Shown here: positions 60,180 to 64,000 of the stretch, piece by piece
How positions within the stretch are numbered: the first letter of the stretch is position 1
How the letters are laid out: each line of letters starts with the position of its first letter
From: Flavisolibacter tropicus
GTDB taxonomy: Bacteria > Bacteroidota > Bacteroidia > Chitinophagales > Chitinophagaceae
DNA length: 64,000 nt
NCBI RefSeq assembly: GCF_001644645.1
Contig: NZ_CP011390.1
Coordinates: 4,522,001 to 4,586,000 of the forward strand
Direction of reading: 5' to 3'
Notes under the pieces: model-generated
Databases searched by the model: none
Seen by the model: only the letters and a program-made list of their open reading frames with translations
Told to the model about the DNA's origin: nothing
Program-made: the position numbers and the translations under genes

Positions 60180-61922
60180 ATGAATAAAAAAGCCCTATAC
60201 TCTTTCTTTATTGGTTTTTTTCTTTTGGTAGTAGTTACCATAATTAATCAGTGGAGCTTCAAATCCATGAAGGAGTATACTGCTGCCGTTGATCATTCTC
60301 GTGAGGTGATCAATTCCTTTGAACGTTTATCCAATCATTTTAAAAGTGCACAGATCTACTCACCCCAACATGAGCAGGCTTATGATAAATTCTTCTACCT
60401 GTATAAAGTAGATGCTGAGGGCCTGGATAGGGAAGTAGGCCGGTTAAAGCGCCTGGTGCAGTACAACCCTGAACAGCGCAACCGGGTCGATTCAATCGGC
60501 CTCTGGATACAACAGCAGTTAGGTACCCTCTTACAAAAAGGAGTGGTAGGCATTGTAGCGGACAAGGAAGATTGGCGTTTGAAGCAGCTTTTTATTATTC
60601 ATATGGCTATCAATGAAGGGGTGGTGTATGAATTGAACCTTTTAGCCGAACGGGAAATTGAACTACAGCAGCTAACACACCTTACTAGCATTCTTACCCT
60701 CGTTTTTACCATTGTAGCCATTGCTCTCATAGTCTGGACCCTGATCTCAAACATTTTATTGGTCAGGAAACGAAATTGGTTAGAGGGCTTCCTTGGCTCA
60801 GTATTAAACACTACACAAAATGGCGTGGTATCATTTAAAGCTATTCGGCAAGGGGATACGATCAGTGATTTTGAGATCGAGTACGCCAATTATGCCATTA
60901 AAAAGTTTTTAGGAGCGACGCCAGATAAATTGGTGGGCCAACGGCTAAGCGGCATGGATGGCTTTGTGCAGGAATACAAGCTAATGGAAAGGTTTAAGCA
61001 AGTGGTGGAAAAGGGTGAAATGCAGGAACTGGAGGTATGGTATAAAGAAAACAACCGGAACGGCTGGTATTATGTATTGCTGGCGCAACGCGATGATGGC
61101 ATTACTGTCACCTTCCATGATATCTCTGATTTGAAACGCTATGAAGAAGAGTTAAAGAAAAAGATTGAGGCACTGGAACACTCCAATACGGAACTGGAGC
61201 AATATGCCTATGCTGCCTCGCACGATCTGCAGGAGCCACTGCGAAAGATCCAGATATTTAGTGACTTTCTCAACGAAACACAAAGTGATCGATTAGACGA
61301 AAGCGGAAAAGTGCACCTGACACGCATTGCGAATGCCGCTGCCCGCATGTCAGGTTTAATTAAAGATGTTCTCAGCTTTTCCAGCATCCGGCAAGAAGAT
61401 GCTTTTGTAGAAACAGATCTAAAAGGAATTGTGCAAAAAGTGCTGCGGGATCTGGATTTACTCATTGCTCAAAAGGGTGCTACAATAGAAGTGGAGCCTT
61501 TGCCAATTATAGAAGCAGTTCCTATTCAAATGACGCAACTGTTTTATAACCTGATTAATAATGCGTTGAAGTTTAGTCATCCCGACCGCGAGCCTTACCT
61601 GCAAATCAGGGTACAAAAACTTTCTCCAGAAGCCGTAATAGCACAGGCCGGGTTGAATCCACTGCTTTCTTATTTTGAAATTACATGCTCCGATAATGGA
61701 ATAGGCTTTGATCAAAAAATGGCAGATAACATTTTTGGTTTGTTCAAACGCTTAGGTGATCGCAACGACTATCCGGGCTCTGGAATTGGGCTGGCGCTTT
61801 GTAAAAAAGTAGTGCTCAATCACCAGGGAGTTATTGTTGCTGAAGGTAACCATGGCGAAGGAGCTTGTTTTCGTCTGTTCTTACCAGAAAGGCAATCGCC
61901 TGTTACAGAAGCTAGCACCTGA
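60180..61922 (+). CDS. sensor histidine kinase
   Basis: The 580-aa protein starts with a membrane helix (about 8-24), a helical sensor domain outside the membrane resembling CHASE3 (about 25-160), a second helix (about 170-195), a PAS-like domain (about 205-320), and a kinase core: HisKA with H348 in AASHDLQEPLRK, N-box LFYNLINNALKFSHP, and DNGIGF / GSGIGLALCK. It autophosphorylates and passes phosphate to a response regulator. The partner is not adjacent; the regulator at 55430 is a possible but unproven partner. Convergent with the PhnD-like gene. Confidence 0.92.
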   Translation: MNKKALYSFFIGFFLLVVVTIINQWSFKSMKEYTAAVDHSREVINSFERLSNHFKSAQIYSPQHEQAYDKFFYLYKVDAEGLDREVGRLKRLVQYNPEQRNRVDSIGLWIQQQLGTLLQKGVVGIVADKEDWRLKQLFIIHMAINEGVVYELNLLAEREIELQQLTHLTSILTLVFTIVAIALIVWTLISNILLVRKRNWLEGFLGSVLNTTQNGVVSFKAIRQGDTISDFEIEYANYAIKKFLGATPDKLVGQRLSGMDGFVQEYKLMERFKQVVEKGEMQELEVWYKENNRNGWYYVLLAQRDDGITVTFHDISDLKRYEEELKKKIEALEHSNTELEQYAYAASHDLQEPLRKIQIFSDFLNETQSDRLDESGKVHLTRIANAAARMSGLIKDVLSFSSIRQEDAFVETDLKGIVQKVLRDLDLLIAQKGATIEVEPLPIIEAVPIQMTQLFYNLINNALKFSHPDREPYLQIRVQKLSPEAVIAQAGLNPLLSYFEITCSDNGIGFDQKMADNIFGLFKRLGDRNDYPGSGIGLALCKKVVLNHQGVIVAEGNHGEGACFRLFLPERQSPVTEAST

Positions 61923-61945
61923 CTTGTACTAAATAGTGCGTTGAC

Positions 61946-62839
61946 TTAATTAGCAAACTGTTTTAGTATAGGTTCAATGGATTTCATGCTACCAAACTGA
62001 TTCAGAAAGGGTAGGTAAGTTTCTCCATGTGTCTTATCAAAATGTGTAGCTTGTTTAGCCTCTGTCCAGGCAGCTTTTATGGACTCTAAAACAGCAGGCG
62101 CCTGCTCGTGCACTGTTAGCAGAACTTGCTCTATTTGTTGCTGTAACGATTTGCTTAGCTTTTTATTAAATAGTACAGGGCCTAGCGGAATTTCTGTAGA
62201 GATCCAAATAGGTCTTAATTGCAGCTTGCTTATGCTATCCAGTTTGGCATATTCGCTATTGCCCATTGCAGCCAGGTCTACCTGATTGCTTAATAGGGCC
62301 TGAATGGCTTTGGCATGTGTGCCAGTATACATAACGCTTTGAAACTGTTGTTCAGCATTTGTTACACCAATGCGGGTTAAGGCCAGTCGCGGTACCAGGT
62401 TGCCACTGGTAGAGCCAATGGCAACCAATCCCAGCCGGGTTTGTTTACCAAAGGTGGTTACATCTTTAAGCTGTTGAATCGGCGATTGTGCTCTGGCAAT
62501 GAAGACTGTTTTGTAATTGTCGTCTGGGTCGGGAACAGTAAGGGCTACTTTAGGCTCCATAGGATAGTGCTTGCTACTAGCTTGCAACAGCAGGTAGCCA
62601 AACGTATTGATGAAGGCAATGTCCACTTCACCTTTTTGAATGGCTTCTATAAAAGCGGGTACTGTAGGATAGCTTTTTACAGATGCCTGTATACCTAATT
62701 TTTGCTGTAGCAGATCTGCTAGGGGTTGTATGTTTTTAATGCGGGGATTATCGGCGTATTGATAAACAGCTAAGCGTAAGTTCTGACTGAAGCCGGTAAA
62801 CGTTATCAATACCAATAGGGTAACCAATATCTTCTTCAT
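61946..62839 (-). CDS. PhnD-like phosphate/phosphonate ABC transporter binding protein
   Basis: The 297-aa secreted protein (signal MKKILVTLLVLITFTGFSQ) has the two-lobe periplasmic-binding fold of the PhnD family: LRLAVYQYADNPR, FIEAIQKGEVDIAFINTFGYLL, VAIGSTSGNLVP, and QALLSNQVDLAAMGNSEY. It may bind phosphite, phosphate or phosphonate, or another oxyanion. The permease and ATPase genes are not in the window, so an orphan or sensor role is possible. It is divergent from the DUF763 gene. Confidence 0.85.
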   Translation of the reverse strand: MKKILVTLLVLITFTGFSQNLRLAVYQYADNPRIKNIQPLADLLQQKLGIQASVKSYPTVPAFIEAIQKGEVDIAFINTFGYLLLQASSKHYPMEPKVALTVPDPDDNYKTVFIARAQSPIQQLKDVTTFGKQTRLGLVAIGSTSGNLVPRLALTRIGVTNAEQQFQSVMYTGTHAKAIQALLSNQVDLAAMGNSEYAKLDSISKLQLRPIWISTEIPLGPVLFNKKLSKSLQQQIEQVLLTVHEQAPAVLESIKAAWTEAKQATHFDKTHGETYLPFLNQFGSMKSIEPILKQFAN

Positions 62840-62943
62840 GAATACAAAGATGCAGTTACTATGCCAAGGGGTAATCCCAAAAGCTGTATGAATTGCTGTT
62901 TCTTATCATTTCCTTTGCACCCTTTTTGCGATCTTTATTGGCT

Positions 62944-64000
62944 ATGAAGCGTAGTGGTTCTGCAGATCTTCCCTTACACAATGGAGCCGTACCCAATTGG
63001 TTATACGAGCGCATGGGGAAGTTGGGCTTGGCTATCACGGAAGCCATTTTGGTGGAGTATGGAAAAGAAGAATTTCTACGCCGCATGAGCGATCCTTTCT
63101 GGTTTCAGAGCTTAGGGGCGGTGATGGGAATGGACTGGCATTCATCGGGTATTACCACATCTGTCTTAGGGGCTTTACGCCGTTCTATAAATCCTCACTC
63201 CAAAGAACTGGGCTTGTATTTCTGCGGAGGGAAAGGCAAGTTTTCCCGGCAAACACCAGAAGAACTATTGGCCATTGCTGATAAAACCGGCTTGAACGGA
63301 CATGAGCTGGTACGTAGTTCTAAACTCAGTGCCAAGGTAGACAATACCGCTGTGCAGGATGGCTTTCAATTATACATTCACAGTTTTATTCTTTCTGATA
63401 GTGGGCAGTGGACCGTAGTGCAACAAGGGATGCGCGAAGTCGATGCCATGGCGCGCCGCTATCATTGGCACTCTGCCGATCTGAAATCATTTGTTGAAGA
63501 GCCTCATGCTGGGGTGCATGGCGCAAACCAGGGGTTGATCCTGAACTTAACAGCTACCGACGCCAATATCACACGGGAAGGTATTCTGCAGATCGCTGGT
63601 GAAAAGCCAGAGACCATGATGCAGGAGATTCAGCATTTGATCATGCCTTCTCATCATGATGTGCGTAGTAAAGATGTTGACTTAAAACGTTTAGGTACCG
63701 TACTATGGTTAGCCCATGACAAGCAACCCAAAGACTTTGAAGAGCTGTTATTGCTGGAAGGTGTTGGTCCTCGTACGCTGCAATCCTTAACCTTAGTGAG
63801 CGAGGTGGTACACGGTACACCGTCACGTTTTAAAGATCCTGCCCGCTTTTCGTTTGCCCATGGCGGTAAGGATGGGCATCCATTCCCTGTGCCTACCAAG
63901 ACCTTTGATGAAGTGATCCATACCATGCAAAAGGCAGTGGAGCGCGCTAAGATTGGTCAAACAGATAAAGCACAAGCGCTGAAGAAACTTCATGAAATAG
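62944..64000 (+). CDS. DUF763 family protein, truncated by the window end
   Basis: The frame opens at ATG 62944 and is still open at the last base, giving 352 complete codons plus one base. It matches DUF763: LPLHNGAVPNWLYERMGKLG, then DWHSSGITTSVLGALRR, LYFCGGKGKFSRQTPEEL, and LLLEGVGPRTLQSLTLVSEV, a helix-hairpin-helix-like element that suggests nucleic-acid binding. The family is widely distributed in archaea and bacteria, about 370-420 residues, with no known function; only a small C-terminal part is missing. Confidence 0.9.
   Translation, partial: MKRSGSADLPLHNGAVPNWLYERMGKLGLAITEAILVEYGKEEFLRRMSDPFWFQSLGAVMGMDWHSSGITTSVLGALRRSINPHSKELGLYFCGGKGKFSRQTPEELLAIADKTGLNGHELVRSSKLSAKVDNTAVQDGFQLYIHSFILSDSGQWTVVQQGMREVDAMARRYHWHSADLKSFVEEPHAGVHGANQGLILNLTATDANITREGILQIAGEKPETMMQEIQHLIMPSHHDVRSKDVDLKRLGTVLWLAHDKQPKDFEELLLLEGVGPRTLQSLTLVSEVVHGTPSRFKDPARFSFAHGGKDGHPFPVPTKTFDEVIHTMQKAVERAKIGQTDKAQALKKLHEI

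Noticed and set aside
55430..61922. Two-component pair formed by the OmpR-type regulator and the histidine kinase
   Set aside because: They are 4 kb apart on opposite strands with six genes between, so pairing cannot be inferred from position.

Overview
The window looks like the chromosome of a Bacteroidota, most likely a member of the Chitinophagaceae. The grounds are two secreted proteins with type IX secretion (T9SS) sorting tails, TAnnTTTG promoter boxes close to start codons, an ftsX-DUF3098-uppP envelope operon, DUF2200/DUF763/DUF1569 family proteins, and very repeat-rich intergenic DNA. The genus is not decidable from this stretch. No rRNA, tRNA, CRISPR array, prophage or integrase was seen.

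Layout. 0-3 kb: a GAF protein, a membrane-bound class III nucleotide cyclase and a tiny lipoprotein-like gene. 3.1-13.5 kb: a run of unrelated accessory genes all on the minus strand (DUF2200, MORN/TonB-C, YjbR, DHFR-like, GH13 amylase, several secreted unknowns), separated by short quasi-palindromic or repeated spacers, so that it resembles a gene-cassette array. 14-19.3 kb: a metallo-hydrolase, an MFS transporter, a small lipoprotein and the envelope operon ftsX-DUF3098-uppP. 19.5-30.9 kb: leuS, which carries two in-frame tracts of genomic repeat DNA, then a beta-propeller protein, a sterol-desaturase-like hydroxylase, a CPA2 antiporter preceded by a 43-aa membrane peptide, and an S41 protease. 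31.7-35.2 kb: a large T9SS-secreted GH9 glucanase and a VOC protein. 35.4-39.3 kb: a cobalamin riboswitch followed by nrdB and nrdA, the B12-independent class I ribonucleotide reductase. 39.3-43 kb: HAD, GNAT, GH130 and two unknowns. 43.2-49.2 kb: a Tricorn-like S41 protease, an M23 peptidase gene interrupted in frame by a DUF559 nuclease module, and a DUF937-OmpA protein. 49.3-51.9 kb: an NmrA-type oxidoreductase, a frameshifted MarR regulator with two matching operator palindromes, and ruvB. 52-55.4 kb: a T9SS protein and an intact IS30-family element. 55.4-64 kb: an OmpR-type regulator, a GroES-like protein, DUF1569, a half-length asparaginase, TerB, a histidine kinase, a PhnD-like binding protein and a truncated DUF763 gene.

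The most striking signal is repeat biology that reaches into genes. A DUF559 (PD-(D/E)xK nuclease) module with GGCCCC/CCCCTTCGGGG palindromes at both ends sits in frame inside an M23 peptidase gene, and several copies of the same palindrome family lie about 3.5 kb away. Separately, at least six loci carry short tandem repeats with different sequences but a common 7-bp period, two of them in frame inside leuS, and one locus has an 11-bp period. A hairpin with the same stem (AAAAGCACTCC / GGAGTGCTTTT) serves as a terminator at six loci, often next to these repeats. Metabolically, the riboswitch-RNR pair predicts that vitamin B12 shuts off the oxygen-dependent reductase, which makes sense if a B12-dependent class II enzyme exists elsewhere in the genome.
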